From positions 62,001 through 126,000 of the forward strand of contig NZ_JAIWNB010000014.1 of the NCBI RefSeq assembly GCF_020215705.1: 64,000 nt of DNA. The letters run 5' to 3'. The notes beneath the pieces are model-generated. The model was not told the DNA's origin. It made no database searches and worked only from the letters and a program-made list of their open reading frames with translations. Of this stretch, positions 8,032 to 15,676 are shown piece after piece; the first letter of the stretch is position 1, and each line of letters starts with the position of its first letter. Made by a program: the position numbers and the translations under genes. This DNA comes from Nonomuraea aurantiaca (GTDB lineage Bacteria; Actinomycetota; Actinomycetes; Streptosporangiales; Streptosporangiaceae).

Positions 8032-9571
8032 GGTCGTGTCCCTCCCAGTAAGGTGCGCGGAGTTTGCGTTTGAGCAGCTTGCCGTTGGGCTCGCGGGGCA
8101 TCTCTTCGATGAAGTCGATCGACCTGGGCCACTTCATCCTGGCCAGGCGGCCTTCCAGCGAGGCGAGGATCTCGGCGGCGAGCTCGGGGCCCGGTACCGA
8201 GCCCGGGGCGGGCTCGACGATGGCCTTGATCTGCTCGCCCCACTCCTCGTCCGGGATGCCGAACACCGCCACGTCCGCGACCTTGGGGTGGATCATGATC
8301 TCGTTCTCGATCTCGGCGGGGTAGATGTTCGCCCCGCCCGAGATGATCATGTCGGCCTTGCGGTCGCACAGGTAGAGGAAGCCGTCCTCGTCGAGGTAGC
8401 CGATGTCGCCGACGGTGAAGTAGTCCTTGAGCTGGTTCTCGGCGGTCTTGGCGGGGTCGCCCTTGTACTCGAACCGGGCGCCGAGCATCTTCATGTAGAT
8501 CGTGCCGGGGGTTCCGGTCGGCTGGGGTTCGCCCGCGTCGTCCACGATGAGCACCTCGCTGATCGGCCAGGCCGAGCCGACCGTGCCCGGGTGCGCCTTC
8601 CAGCCCTCCGGCGTGGCCAGGGTGCCGCCGCCCTCGGTGGCCGCGTAGTACTCGTAGACGCAGTCGCCCCACCACTCGAACATCGCCCATTTCACCGGCA
8701 CCGGACAGGGGGCCGCCGCGTGGATCATCCACTTGAGCGAGGACAGGTCGTACTTGTGGCGGGTCTCCTCGGGCAGTGCCAGGAGGCGCTTGAAGTGGGT
8801 GGGCACCATGTGCGAGTTCGTGACCTTGTACCTCTCGCAGAGCCGGAGCATCTCCTCGGCGTCCCACTTGTCCATGTAGACGAGCGTGTGGCCCATGTGC
8901 AGCGCCGTGCCGCCGAACTGGGTGACGGCGGTGTGGTAGTTCGGCGAGGTGATCAGGTGCGCGTTCGGCCGGCCCCGGGTGATGCCGAACAGGCCCGGCA
9001 GGAACGACAGCATCTCGGCGGCGTCGTCGGGGTCGAGCCCGTTCAATGGCCGCCGGACGCCCTTGGGCTTGCCGGTCGTGCCCGAGGTGTAGTGCATGGT
9101 CAGCCCGGCCGTACGGTCGGGGGGCGCGGTGTCCGGCTGCCCGTCGGTCAGCTCGCTGATCCGCCGGAACCCCGGAATATCACCGTCTTCCACGGCGAAG
9201 CGCCGCTCAGGCGCGATGGCCTCGGCGCCCCTGGCTCCTTCGGCCGCGTACCTGGGGTGCACGAAGAACGCCTGGGCCTCGCTGTCGGCCACGATGTAGG
9301 CGATCTCGGGCCCGGTCAGGTGCCAGTTGATCGGCGTGTAGTACCAGCCGGCCTGTAACGCGGCCAGGTAGAGGACGAGCCCGTCCACGCCGTTCGGCAC
9401 CAGGCCGCAGACGCCGTCGCCCGGCTTCAGCCCGAGCTCGCGCAGGCCGTGCACCAGCTGGTTCGACCGGGCGAGAAGGTCGCCCGCGCGGTGCTCCGTA
9501 CCGTCCGGGTCCACGCACGCGATCCAGTCCGGATCCGCCTGTGCCAGTCTCCAGAAACCGAGCGTGCCCAT
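8021..9571 (-). CDS. Acyl-CoA ligase (FadD family), first gene of the operon
   Basis: A 516-residue adenylate-forming ligase. Motifs: YTSGTTGKPKGVRR near residue 165, YEYYAATEGGGT in the A5 position, FTVGDIGYLDEDGFLYLCDRK, the hinge ISGGANIYPAEIENEI, and the catalytic lysine in PREPNGKLLKRKLR. It activates a carboxylic acid to its CoA thioester; the chain or ring substrate is not visible. It heads the minus-strand operon whose promoter region carries three KstR2-like boxes. The start codon is followed by GTLGFW and preceded by GAGGAG at a good distance. Confidence 0.87.
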   Translation of the reverse strand: MGTLGFWRLAQADPDWIACVDPDGTEHRAGDLLARSNQLVHGLRELGLKPGDGVCGLVPNGVDGLVLYLAALQAGWYYTPINWHLTGPEIAYIVADSEAQAFFVHPRYAAEGARGAEAIAPERRFAVEDGDIPGFRRISELTDGQPDTAPPDRTAGLTMHYTSGTTGKPKGVRRPLNGLDPDDAAEMLSFLPGLFGITRGRPNAHLITSPNYHTAVTQFGGTALHMGHTLVYMDKWDAEEMLRLCERYKVTNSHMVPTHFKRLLALPEETRHKYDLSSLKWMIHAAAPCPVPVKWAMFEWWGDCVYEYYAATEGGGTLATPEGWKAHPGTVGSAWPISEVLIVDDAGEPQPTGTPGTIYMKMLGARFEYKGDPAKTAENQLKDYFTVGDIGYLDEDGFLYLCDRKADMIISGGANIYPAEIENEIMIHPKVADVAVFGIPDEEWGEQIKAIVEPAPGSVPGPELAAEILASLEGRLARMKWPRSIDFIEEMPREPNGKLLKRKLRAPYWEGHDRAI

Positions 9572-9606
9572 CGAAACTCCTCTTCAGGTGGTCCGAGGCC
9601 CCGATA

Positions 9607-9620
9607 AACAAGAACTTGTT
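9607..9620. promoter_or_regulatory. KstR2-like operator box 1
   Basis: The sequence AACAAGAACTTGTT fits AnCAAGnnCTTGnT, the motif reported for the TetR-family sterol-ring regulator KstR2. It lies about 36 bases upstream of the minus-strand ligase ATG, a position suited to repression of the five-gene operon. No kstR2-like gene is present in the window. Confidence 0.7.
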
Positions 9621-9660
9621 CTCGTTTTGCCTGGGCAGCGTATCCCGGCGTCGGAGTCGT

Positions 9661-9674
9661 AGCAAGCGCTTGAT
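9661..9674. promoter_or_regulatory. KstR2-like operator box 2
   Basis: AGCAAGCGCTTGAT fits AnCAAGnnCTTGnT. It is the middle one of three boxes in the divergent ligase/hydratase promoter region. Confidence 0.68.
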
Positions 9675-9731
9675 CGAGGTCGTGCCGGCCATCATCGTCC
9701 GCGGGCTCGCCACAGGGTAGGATCGCTGCCT

Positions 9732-9745
9732 AACAAGCGCTTGAT
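9732..9745. promoter_or_regulatory. KstR2-like operator box 3
   Basis: AACAAGCGCTTGAT fits AnCAAGnnCTTGnT. It lies about 20 bases upstream of the GTG start of the enoyl-CoA hydratase, where it would cover the transcript start or leader of that gene. Confidence 0.68.
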
Positions 9746-9764
9746 TCGTTACCTGGAGGCGTCC

Positions 9765-10574
9765 GTGGAGCTCCTGCCGATCAGCACCCCCCACTGCCGA
9801 GTCGAACGCGACGGCCACGTCGTCATCGTCACCATGAACCGGCCGAAGGCGCGCAACGCGCTCTCCTCCGACATGCTGATCGGCCTGGCCTCGGCCTGGG
9901 CGTACGTGTCGGCCGAACCGGAGGTCAGGGCCGCCATCCTCACGGGCGCGGAGGGCACCTTCTGCGCCGGCGCCGACCTCAAGGCCATGGGACAGCCCTC
10001 GACGGACGCCGACGTCCAGGCGCGGGCCGCCCAGATCCCCAACTTCCACTGGAAGGGCCTGCTCCGCGAGGACCTCCCGACCAAGCCGATCGTCTCGGCG
10101 GTCGAGGGCTACGCGGTGGCGGGCGGCACCGAGCTGCTGGTCGGGACCGACCTGCGGGTGGTGGCGGAGTCGGCCACCCTCGGTCTGTTCGAGGCCAAGC
10201 GGGCGCTGTTCCCCATGGGCGGCAGCGCGATCCGCCTGCCCCGGCAGATCCCGTACTGCCACGCCATGGACCTGCTGCTCACCGGCCGCTCCGTCACCGC
10301 GGCGGAGGCCCTGTCCATGGGCCTGGTCAACCGCGTCGTAGCGGACGGGCAGGCGCTGGCGGTGGCGCGGGAGATCGCGGACGACCTCGCCGCCTCGGGC
10401 CCGCTGGCGGTGCAGGCGATCCTGCGCACGTACCGGGACACGCTGGGCATGCCGGAGCCGGAGGCCCTCAAGGTGTCGGACGAGATCGGCTGGCCGGTGA
10501 TCGGCTCCCAGGACGCCCGCGAGGGCGCCCGGGCCTTCAAGGAGAAGCGGGCGGCCGTCTACAAAGGCCATTGA
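9765..10574 (+). CDS. Enoyl-CoA hydratase/isomerase (crotonase family)
   Basis: A 269-residue crotonase-fold enzyme. The oxyanion-hole regions are visible: NRPKARNALSSDM with AGADLKAMG, then EGYAVAGGTELLVGTDLRV. The first catalytic-Glu region reads VAGGTELL; the second, EAKRALFPMGG, is close to the hydratase pattern, and its double-bond specificity is uncertain. The GTG at 9765 was chosen over an upstream TTG because GGAGG lies five bases before it, and the TTG falls inside a KstR2-like box. It is transcribed divergently from the sterol-type operon and is probably co-regulated through the boxes between them. Confidence 0.86.
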   Translation: MELLPISTPHCRVERDGHVVIVTMNRPKARNALSSDMLIGLASAWAYVSAEPEVRAAILTGAEGTFCAGADLKAMGQPSTDADVQARAAQIPNFHWKGLLREDLPTKPIVSAVEGYAVAGGTELLVGTDLRVVAESATLGLFEAKRALFPMGGSAIRLPRQIPYCHAMDLLLTGRSVTAAEALSMGLVNRVVADGQALAVAREIADDLAASGPLAVQAILRTYRDTLGMPEPEALKVSDEIGWPVIGSQDAREGARAFKEKRAAVYKGH

Positions 10575-10613
10575 GCGTAGCCCCGTGAGCTACACGGAGC
10601 CACACTAGGCCTC

Positions 10614-10889
10614 ATGAAGGTCATCACCCAACGGGAGTTCCGTAACAACTCCGCCGCCGTCATGGATCAAGTGGAGTCGGGTGAGGTGTTCCACATCACC
10701 CGTAACGGCGTCGAGGTGGCAGAGCTACGACCGCTGCCCCGCAAGCGTCGCCTGAGCACAGCGGAACTCGTGGCCAAATCCCGAAGGCTTCCCCGCGTGG
10801 ACTACGCCGAAATGCGCAGGGAGGCCGACGAGTTCTTCGGCAGCGAGGACCGCATCGACGATGACCCCTGGGAGCGGCGCCGTCCATGA
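10614..10889 (+). CDS. Phd/YefM-family antitoxin
   Basis: A 91-residue protein. The first 50 residues fit the Phd/YefM fold (MKVITQREFRNNSAAVMDQV, then GEVFHITRNGVEVAELRPL), which binds its own promoter. The charged C-terminal tail (EADEFFGSEDRIDDDPW) is the usual toxin-neutralising segment. Its stop overlaps the ATG of the PIN reading frame by four bases, the classic antitoxin-toxin arrangement. The toxin partner is frameshifted, so this may now be an orphan antitoxin. Confidence 0.85.
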   Translation: MKVITQREFRNNSAAVMDQVESGEVFHITRNGVEVAELRPLPRKRRLSTAELVAKSRRLPRVDYAEMRREADEFFGSEDRIDDDPWERRRP

Positions 10890-11285
10890 GCGCCGCTCTC
10901 GCGGGGTGATCGATACGCGCGTCTACATCGACCTCGATGAGCTCCCATTGGGCGACCTGCCAGACTTCGTCGACATCACGTCATCACGCTGGCCGAGCTT
11001 CATCAGGGCGTGGCGATGGCGAAGAACGAGGCGGTCCGGGCCGCCCGCATGGAAAGACTGGGCGCGGCCGTCGTCGATTTCGAGCCGCTGCCCTTCGACG
11101 CGGACGCGGCGGCCCGTTACGGCACTCTCGTCGCATTGACGATCAACGCGAAGCGCGATCCCCGGTCACGACGGATGGACCTGATGATCGCCGCTATCGC
11201 GTCGAGCCGGGGACTGCCGCTCTACACCCGCAACACAGATGACTTCGTGGGGCTCGAAAGCCTGGTGACCGTCGTCCCCGTCTGA
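10886..11285 (+). pseudogene. PIN-domain toxin (VapC-like), frameshifted
   Basis: The PIN sequence is spread over three frames. The ATG overlapping the antitoxin begins MSAALAG and hits TGA. One base out, the frame continues VIDTRVYIDLDELP (first acidic residue of PIN) to DIT. Another single-base shift near 10978 leads to VITLAELHQGVAMAKNE and on to AARYGTLVALTINAK, DLMIAAIASSRGLPLYTRNTDDF, the conserved C-terminal PIN blocks. Restoring one G at about 10903-10906 and one at about 10978-10980 would give an intact RNase of about 133 residues. It is either a true pseudogene or carries two sequencing errors. A GTG at 10906 could still start the first fragment. Confidence 0.78.
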
Positions 11286-11292
11286 CGACAGG

Positions 11293-12399
11293 TCAGTCGC
11301 CGGTGATGCGGCCCAGGCGTTCCGTGGCCTCCGCGTACTCCTCCATCAGGGAGTACATGACGTCGCGTGTCGACCGGACCTGGTTGGTGATGCCGATGAT
11401 CTGGCCGGCGGGGAAGGTGGCCAGTTCGGCGGCGTCCGAGCGGCCGATGCGGCGCAGCGCGTCCGAGACCAGCATGAACTGCAGCGGCATCGGCAGCGTC
11501 CCCGGCGACTCCTGCGACTCCCAGGCGTCCGTCCACTCGTTCTTGAGCAGCCGGGCCGGCTTGCCCGTCCAGCTGCGGGAGCGGACGGTGTCGCGCGAGG
11601 TGGCCTCCAGGATGCGCTTCTTGGCCATCTCGGGGGTGTCGGCCTCCTCGACCGTGAGCCAGAGCGAGCCGGTCCAGACGCCCTCGGCGCCCAGGGCCAT
11701 GCCGGCGGCCATCTGGCGGCCGTTGCCGATGCCGCCCGCCGCCAGCACCGGCACGTCCACCGCGTCCACCACCTGAGGGATCAGGACCATGGTGGAGATC
11801 TCGCCGGTGTGCCCGCCGGCCTCCGTGCCCTGCGCCACCACCACGTCCACGCCCACCTCCACCTGCTTGAGCGCGTGGCGCGGGGTGGAGGCGAGGGCGG
11901 CGACCTTGACGCCGTGGGAGTGGGCGAGCTCGACCACGTCCGCGGGCGGCGGGCCGAGCGCGTTGGCCAGCAGCGCGATCGGGTGCCGCAGCGCCGTCTC
12001 CACCTGCGGGCGGGCGGTGACGTCCGTCCAGCCGAGCAGCACCTTGCCCGCGTCGGCGTCCGAGGACAGGGGTGGCACGCCGTGGGCGGCCAGGAGGTTC
12101 TCGACGAACTGCCGGTGGCCCGCCGGGACCATCGTCTGCAGGCGGCCCACCAGCTCCTCGGGCGCGAAGTCGGCGCCCTCGTAGGAGGCGGGCATGACCA
12201 CGTCGACGCCGTACGGGTGGCCGTCGACGTGGTCGTCGATCCACTTGAGCTCCATCTCGAGCTCTTCTGGGGTGAAGTAGAGGGCACCGAGAACGCCCAT
12301 CCCGCCGGCCCGGCTGACCGCGGCGACCACGTCGCGGCAGTGGCTGAAGGCGAAGATCGGGAGTTCGATTCCGAACATGTCCGTGACACGGGTCCGCAT
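11293..12399 (-). CDS. Nitronate monooxygenase-family FMN enzyme
   Basis: A 368-residue TIM-barrel flavoprotein of the 2-nitropropane dioxygenase family. Family blocks: VVAAVSRAGGMGVLGA near residue 25, VVVAQGTEAGGHTGEI (FMN phosphate/active-site His region) near 195, and VLAAGGIGNGRQMAAGMALGAEGVWTG split over the next 40 residues. Family members oxidise nitronates or act as reductases; one branch (IpdC) works in sterol C/D-ring degradation. The KstR-like palindrome upstream and the nearby sterol cluster make a catabolic role plausible, but the branch cannot be assigned by eye. ATG 12399 is preferred over an ATG at 12435 because MRTRVTDMFGI is the natural N-terminus. Confidence 0.85.
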   Translation of the reverse strand: MRTRVTDMFGIELPIFAFSHCRDVVAAVSRAGGMGVLGALYFTPEELEMELKWIDDHVDGHPYGVDVVMPASYEGADFAPEELVGRLQTMVPAGHRQFVENLLAAHGVPPLSSDADAGKVLLGWTDVTARPQVETALRHPIALLANALGPPPADVVELAHSHGVKVAALASTPRHALKQVEVGVDVVVAQGTEAGGHTGEISTMVLIPQVVDAVDVPVLAAGGIGNGRQMAAGMALGAEGVWTGSLWLTVEEADTPEMAKKRILEATSRDTVRSRSWTGKPARLLKNEWTDAWESQESPGTLPMPLQFMLVSDALRRIGRSDAAELATFPAGQIIGITNQVRSTRDVMYSLMEEYAEATERLGRITGD

Positions 12400-12430
12400 G
12401 GGCCGACAATACGACCGGTGGCAAAGAAAC

Positions 12431-12454
12431 TGCAACGTGTTCTAGTACTAGAAC
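12431..12454. promoter_or_regulatory. KstR-like box overlapping a 16-bp perfect palindrome
   Basis: TGCAACGTGTTCTA (12431-12444) fits TnnAACnnGTTnnA, the motif of the sterol regulator KstR. It overlaps GTTCTAGTACTAGAAC (12439-12454), a perfect 16-bp palindrome. The site is 32 to 55 bases upstream of the flavoprotein ATG on the minus strand. Confidence 0.55.
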
Positions 12455-12479
12455 TTTTCGTCGGTCACCCACAAACGGA

Positions 12480-12510
12480 CAGGGCGCCCGGAACGGTCAC
12501 GGGCGCCCTG
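12480..12510 (-). terminator. Strong hairpin after DUF3068 gene
   Basis: CAGGGCGCCCG and CGGGCGCCCTG form a perfect 11-bp stem with a nine-base loop, 16 bases beyond the stop of the minus-strand DUF3068 gene. There is no U-tract, as is common for actinobacterial terminators. Confidence 0.65.
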
Positions 12511-12525
12511 TACCAGCCGTACGAG

Positions 12526-13443
12526 TTACTCGCCTTCGCGGCGCCGGCGGCCGAGGAGGACCGCGACGGCCAGCGCGAGCAGCCCGAGCACGAGCAGGAC
12601 GATCGGGATGGTCGTCTTCAGCAGCGTGATCTGGTTCTTGGCGTCCGTGGCCGTGCGCACCATCTCGGTGATGGTCTGCGGGGTGAACGAGGCGGTGGCG
12701 ACCAGGGCCTTGGCGCGCTCGACGCCGTCCTGGGTCTTGAGCGTCTCGTTGCGGCGCACTTCCTCCTTGACCGGGGCGCCGCTGTTGGGCTCGACCCAGT
12801 AGGTGTCGGTGCCCTCGTACCAGCGGTCGAGCTGGATGTCGCCCGACTGGGTCACGCCGAAGAGCGAGCCGGGGGCGGTCAGCGTGGCGACCTTCGTGGC
12901 CGGGACGACCTGCTGGAACTTGTAGACCGGCAGCCCGTTGACGGTGTCCTCACCGACGAAGGTCGTGTCGAACGCCTTCTTGGCCGTCTGGTTGAAGACC
13001 TTGTACGTCTTCTTCTCCACGCCGAACGGGAACAGGTAGATCTGCCCCTCCAGCTTCACCGGCTCCTTGTTGACGCTGACCCCGCAACAGTTGACGCCCA
13101 CCCCGGTGCGCCGGTCGAAGGCGCTGCGCCGCTCCGAGACGCTGATCTGCGGCTTGCTGTTGGTGACGTCGTCCACCACGGTGAACTCGTCCCAGACCAC
13201 CCGGTTGTCCGTGGCCTCTTTGACGTCGCCACGGGTGGTGACGAGCATGCTGAGGTCCGCGGTCAGCACCTTGCCGTCGGCGATGGAGAAGTATTGGGCT
13301 CCCGGGGCCTGCAGCTTGGTGACGCTGTACTGGCCCGCCGGAGCTGCGATGATCTTGTCCGCCGCCCAGAAGCGGATCATCCCCGCCAGTACGACCAGGA
13401 ACGCGCCGACGGCGACGAGAACGAGTACAGGTGTGCGTCGCAT
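12526..13443 (-). CDS. DUF3068 (PorA-like) membrane-anchored protein
   Basis: A 305-residue protein with an N-terminal membrane anchor (residues 4-26), a long extracytoplasmic domain and a C-terminal membrane helix near 275-297, followed by RRRREGE. It contains paired cysteines (NCCGVSV) and a KTYKVFNQTAKKAFDTTF block typical of DUF3068. The family is found in mycolic-acid and other actinobacteria; its biochemical role is unknown. GGAGG sits nine bases before the ATG. A remembered counterpart, Rv0227c, lies among a methyltransferase, glycosyltransferase and acyltransferase, as this gene does. Confidence 0.82.
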   Translation of the reverse strand: MRRTPVLVLVAVGAFLVVLAGMIRFWAADKIIAAPAGQYSVTKLQAPGAQYFSIADGKVLTADLSMLVTTRGDVKEATDNRVVWDEFTVVDDVTNSKPQISVSERRSAFDRRTGVGVNCCGVSVNKEPVKLEGQIYLFPFGVEKKTYKVFNQTAKKAFDTTFVGEDTVNGLPVYKFQQVVPATKVATLTAPGSLFGVTQSGDIQLDRWYEGTDTYWVEPNSGAPVKEEVRRNETLKTQDGVERAKALVATASFTPQTITEMVRTATDAKNQITLLKTTIPIVLLVLGLLALAVAVLLGRRRREGE

Positions 13444-13536
13444 TCTGGGATCCTCCTGGCGGTCGAGGGATACGAAGACCGGTTACTTGTCCCCCCGGAC
13501 ATCAGATCGCGGGCGTGATCAACCCGCGACATGATC

Positions 13537-13552
13537 GCTACTGGAAAGTAGC
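13537..13552. promoter_or_regulatory. Palindrome GCTACT-N4-AGTAGC, copy A
   Basis: GCTACTGGAAAGTAGC has perfect 6-bp arms about 95 bases upstream of the DUF3068 start, in the region divergent from the methyltransferase. The same arms recur at 21754-21769 upstream of the DUF2613/AftD operon. A second inverted repeat, TCGCGGG...CCCGCGA (13507-13529), lies between this site and the DUF3068 gene. It may be an operator or an RNA hairpin; nothing else is recognised in this 275-base gap. Confidence 0.5.
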
Positions 13553-13718
13553 ATTCGATAACAGATCGCTGCAGCTACATCCGCATAACGAATCGGAACA
13601 GGTTCTACGATGAAGCCGGTCCGAGCGGGATGTTATCGCGCCCGTCCCGCCGCGGTCTCGCCTCCGCCAGAGCTTCGTTCTATTGTGGGAGCCCGTCAAG
13701 CATCCGGGAGCCGCGAGT

Positions 13719-14438
13719 ATGCGCGCCGATCTGGCCAGATCCATCCGCCTCTTCCGCGCGTTCAGGTCCGAGCAGACCACGCCGAGCGACTACTACACCA
13801 CGCTCGCCGCCGACACCGCCGCGCAGCTGCGGCGTTACGTCGCGTTGAACGGCAGGACGGTGCTCGACGTGGGGGGCGGGCCTGGATACTTCGCCGACGC
13901 CTTCAGACGTGACGGCGCCCGCTGCCTGTGCGTGGACGTCGACGCCGGCGAGCTGGCCGGTCAGGGCGCGCCCAGCGGCGGTGTGCTCGGCAGCGCGCTC
14001 GACCTGCCGCTCGCCGACGCCTCCTTCGACGTCTGCTTCTCGTCCAATGTCCTGGAACATGTTCCAGACCCGTGGCGCATGGCGGCCGAGATGACGCGGG
14101 TCACCCGGCCCGGTGGCCTGATCTTCCTCGCGTACACGAACTGGCTCTCCCCCTGGGGCGGCCACGAGACCTCGCCCTGGCACTACCTGGGGGGCGACCG
14201 GGCCGCCCGGAAATATGAGGAAAAGAACGGCAAGCCGCCCAAGAATCGTTACGGCCAGAGCCTCTATCCGGTCTCGGTGGCCGACGGTCTGCGCTGGGCG
14301 CGGACCCGTACGGACGCCGACCTGATCGACGTGCTGCCCCGCTACCTGCCCTGGTGGTGGCGGCCGATGCTGAAGGTGCCGATCGTCAGGGAGTTCGTCA
14401 CGTGGAATCTGGTCCTCGTGCTCAGGAAGCGCCCATGA
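13719..14438 (+). CDS. Class I SAM-dependent methyltransferase
   Basis: A 239-residue methyltransferase of the Methyltransf_11 type. SAM-binding motif I is TVLDVGGGPGYFADAF near residue 42, the acidic residue follows in CLCVDVDAGEL, and motif IV reads FDVCFSSNVLEHVPDP with RPGGLIFLAYTNW after it. The acceptor is unknown. ATG 13719 has GGGAG eight bases upstream and is preferred over a TTG at 13683. Its stop overlaps the acyltransferase ATG (ATGA). The context (DUF3068, acyltransferase, AftD-like enzyme) suggests modification of an envelope glycan or lipid; the remembered mycobacterial parallel is Rv0224c. Confidence 0.83.
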   Translation: MRADLARSIRLFRAFRSEQTTPSDYYTTLAADTAAQLRRYVALNGRTVLDVGGGPGYFADAFRRDGARCLCVDVDAGELAGQGAPSGGVLGSALDLPLADASFDVCFSSNVLEHVPDPWRMAAEMTRVTRPGGLIFLAYTNWLSPWGGHETSPWHYLGGDRAARKYEEKNGKPPKNRYGQSLYPVSVADGLRWARTRTDADLIDVLPRYLPWWWRPMLKVPIVREFVTWNLVLVLRKRP

Positions 14439-15676
14439 GTGCCCCGCAAACGCCCGCAAGTCCTCCGCAAGCGCCCACGAGTCCCCCGGAAGCGCCCGTG
14501 AAGGACCCGCTGGCGCCCGTGAAGGACCCACCGGCGGGCCGGGACGCCGCGCTCGACGGCATCCGCGCCCTGGCCGCGCTCGGCGTCTGGGTGCTGCACG
14601 TCGGCGGCAACACCGGCATCATCTACCGCGAGGGCATGTTCGCCTGGATGACCACCAGGCTGGGCATCGCCGTGCCGATCTTCTTCCTGCTGTCGGGCCT
14701 GCTGCTCTACCGCCCGTGGGCCCGCGCGGTCATCGAGGACACGGCGGGCCCCCGGCCGGGACGCTACCTGTGGCGCCGCCTGGTCCGCGTCATGCCCGCC
14801 TACTGGCTGGTCACGGCGCTGGCCCTGTGGGCGTGGAGCTCGCTCGACTGGACCGGCTGGGTGAAGTGGCTGTTCCTGCTGCAGAACTACACCGAGCAGA
14901 ACCGCGCCCCCGACGGCCTCTACCAGATGTGGACGATGCCGATCGAGATGGCGTTCTACCTGGTGCTGCCGGTGCTCGCCTGGGCCCTGCACGCCTGGGC
15001 GCGCGGCGGCAACCGGCCGGTCAGGCTGCTCGCGGGCATCGCCGTGCTGCCGGTGGTCTCGCTGGCCAGCGTGGTCGTCTCGCACGTCTTCGACCAGCCG
15101 CAGCTGGCGCTCTGGCTGCCGCATCACTTGATCTACTTCGCCGCCGGCATGGCCATGGCCGTCCTGTCGGTGTGGATCAAGCAGAGCGAGGTGGTCGACG
15201 CGCTCGCGCCACAGCTGCTGGTGCTGGCGCTGCTGCTGTACGCGGTGCTGAGCACCGAGCTGGCCGGGCCGCGCACGCTCACCCTGCCCACGCTGTCGCA
15301 GTCGCTCTGGCGGATGATCCTGGAGACGTCGGTGGCCGTCCTGGTGGTCGCGCCGTTCGCGCTCGCCTCCAGGCGCGACTCACTGCGGCACCGCGTGCTG
15401 GGCAACCCGGTCACGGCGTACCTGGGCCGCATCTCCTACAGCTTCTTCCTGTGGCACGCCCCGGTGATCACCCTGTACTACAAGATCACCGGAGACCAGC
15501 CGTTCACCGGTGACTTCGTCAAGGTCGCGATCCTGACCTTCATCGCCGCGCTCCTGATCAGCGCCACCAGCTACCACCTGATCGAGGAGAGCGCGCTCAG
15601 GCTGGCCGGGCGCCGGCCAACTCCTGCTCTGCCGCCACCGGCTCCGGCTCGGCCACCGGCGGTTCCGGCTCCGTGA
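14435..15676 (+). CDS. Membrane acyltransferase 3 family protein (OafA-like)
   Basis: A 413-residue polytopic protein with about ten membrane helices. The first 35 residues are a proline-rich cytosolic tail with repeating SPPxAP and APVKDP units. It then enters the family: DGIRALAALGVWVLHVGG (catalytic His region) and FFLLSGLLLYRPW. Late motifs include GRISYSFFLWHAPVI. Such enzymes O-acylate cell-surface glycans or lipids from cytosolic acyl donors. It is translationally coupled to the methyltransferase. Its last 80 bases overlap, tail to tail, the 3' end of the AftD-like gene. Confidence 0.85.
   Translation: MSAPQTPASPPQAPTSPPEAPVKDPLAPVKDPPAGRDAALDGIRALAALGVWVLHVGGNTGIIYREGMFAWMTTRLGIAVPIFFLLSGLLLYRPWARAVIEDTAGPRPGRYLWRRLVRVMPAYWLVTALALWAWSSLDWTGWVKWLFLLQNYTEQNRAPDGLYQMWTMPIEMAFYLVLPVLAWALHAWARGGNRPVRLLAGIAVLPVVSLASVVVSHVFDQPQLALWLPHHLIYFAAGMAMAVLSVWIKQSEVVDALAPQLLVLALLLYAVLSTELAGPRTLTLPTLSQSLWRMILETSVAVLVVAPFALASRRDSLRHRVLGNPVTAYLGRISYSFFLWHAPVITLYYKITGDQPFTGDFVKVAILTFIAALLISATSYHLIEESALRLAGRRPTPALPPPAPARPPAVPAP

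Noticed and set aside
4965..9571. Polyketide or fatty-acid synthase pieces
   Set aside because: The thiolase-fold genes are lipid-transfer thiolases with a DUF35 partner and no ACP, AT or KR is nearby.
12439..12454. Terminator of the flavoprotein gene
   Set aside because: The palindrome is upstream of the gene's start, has no loop or T-tract, and fits an operator better.
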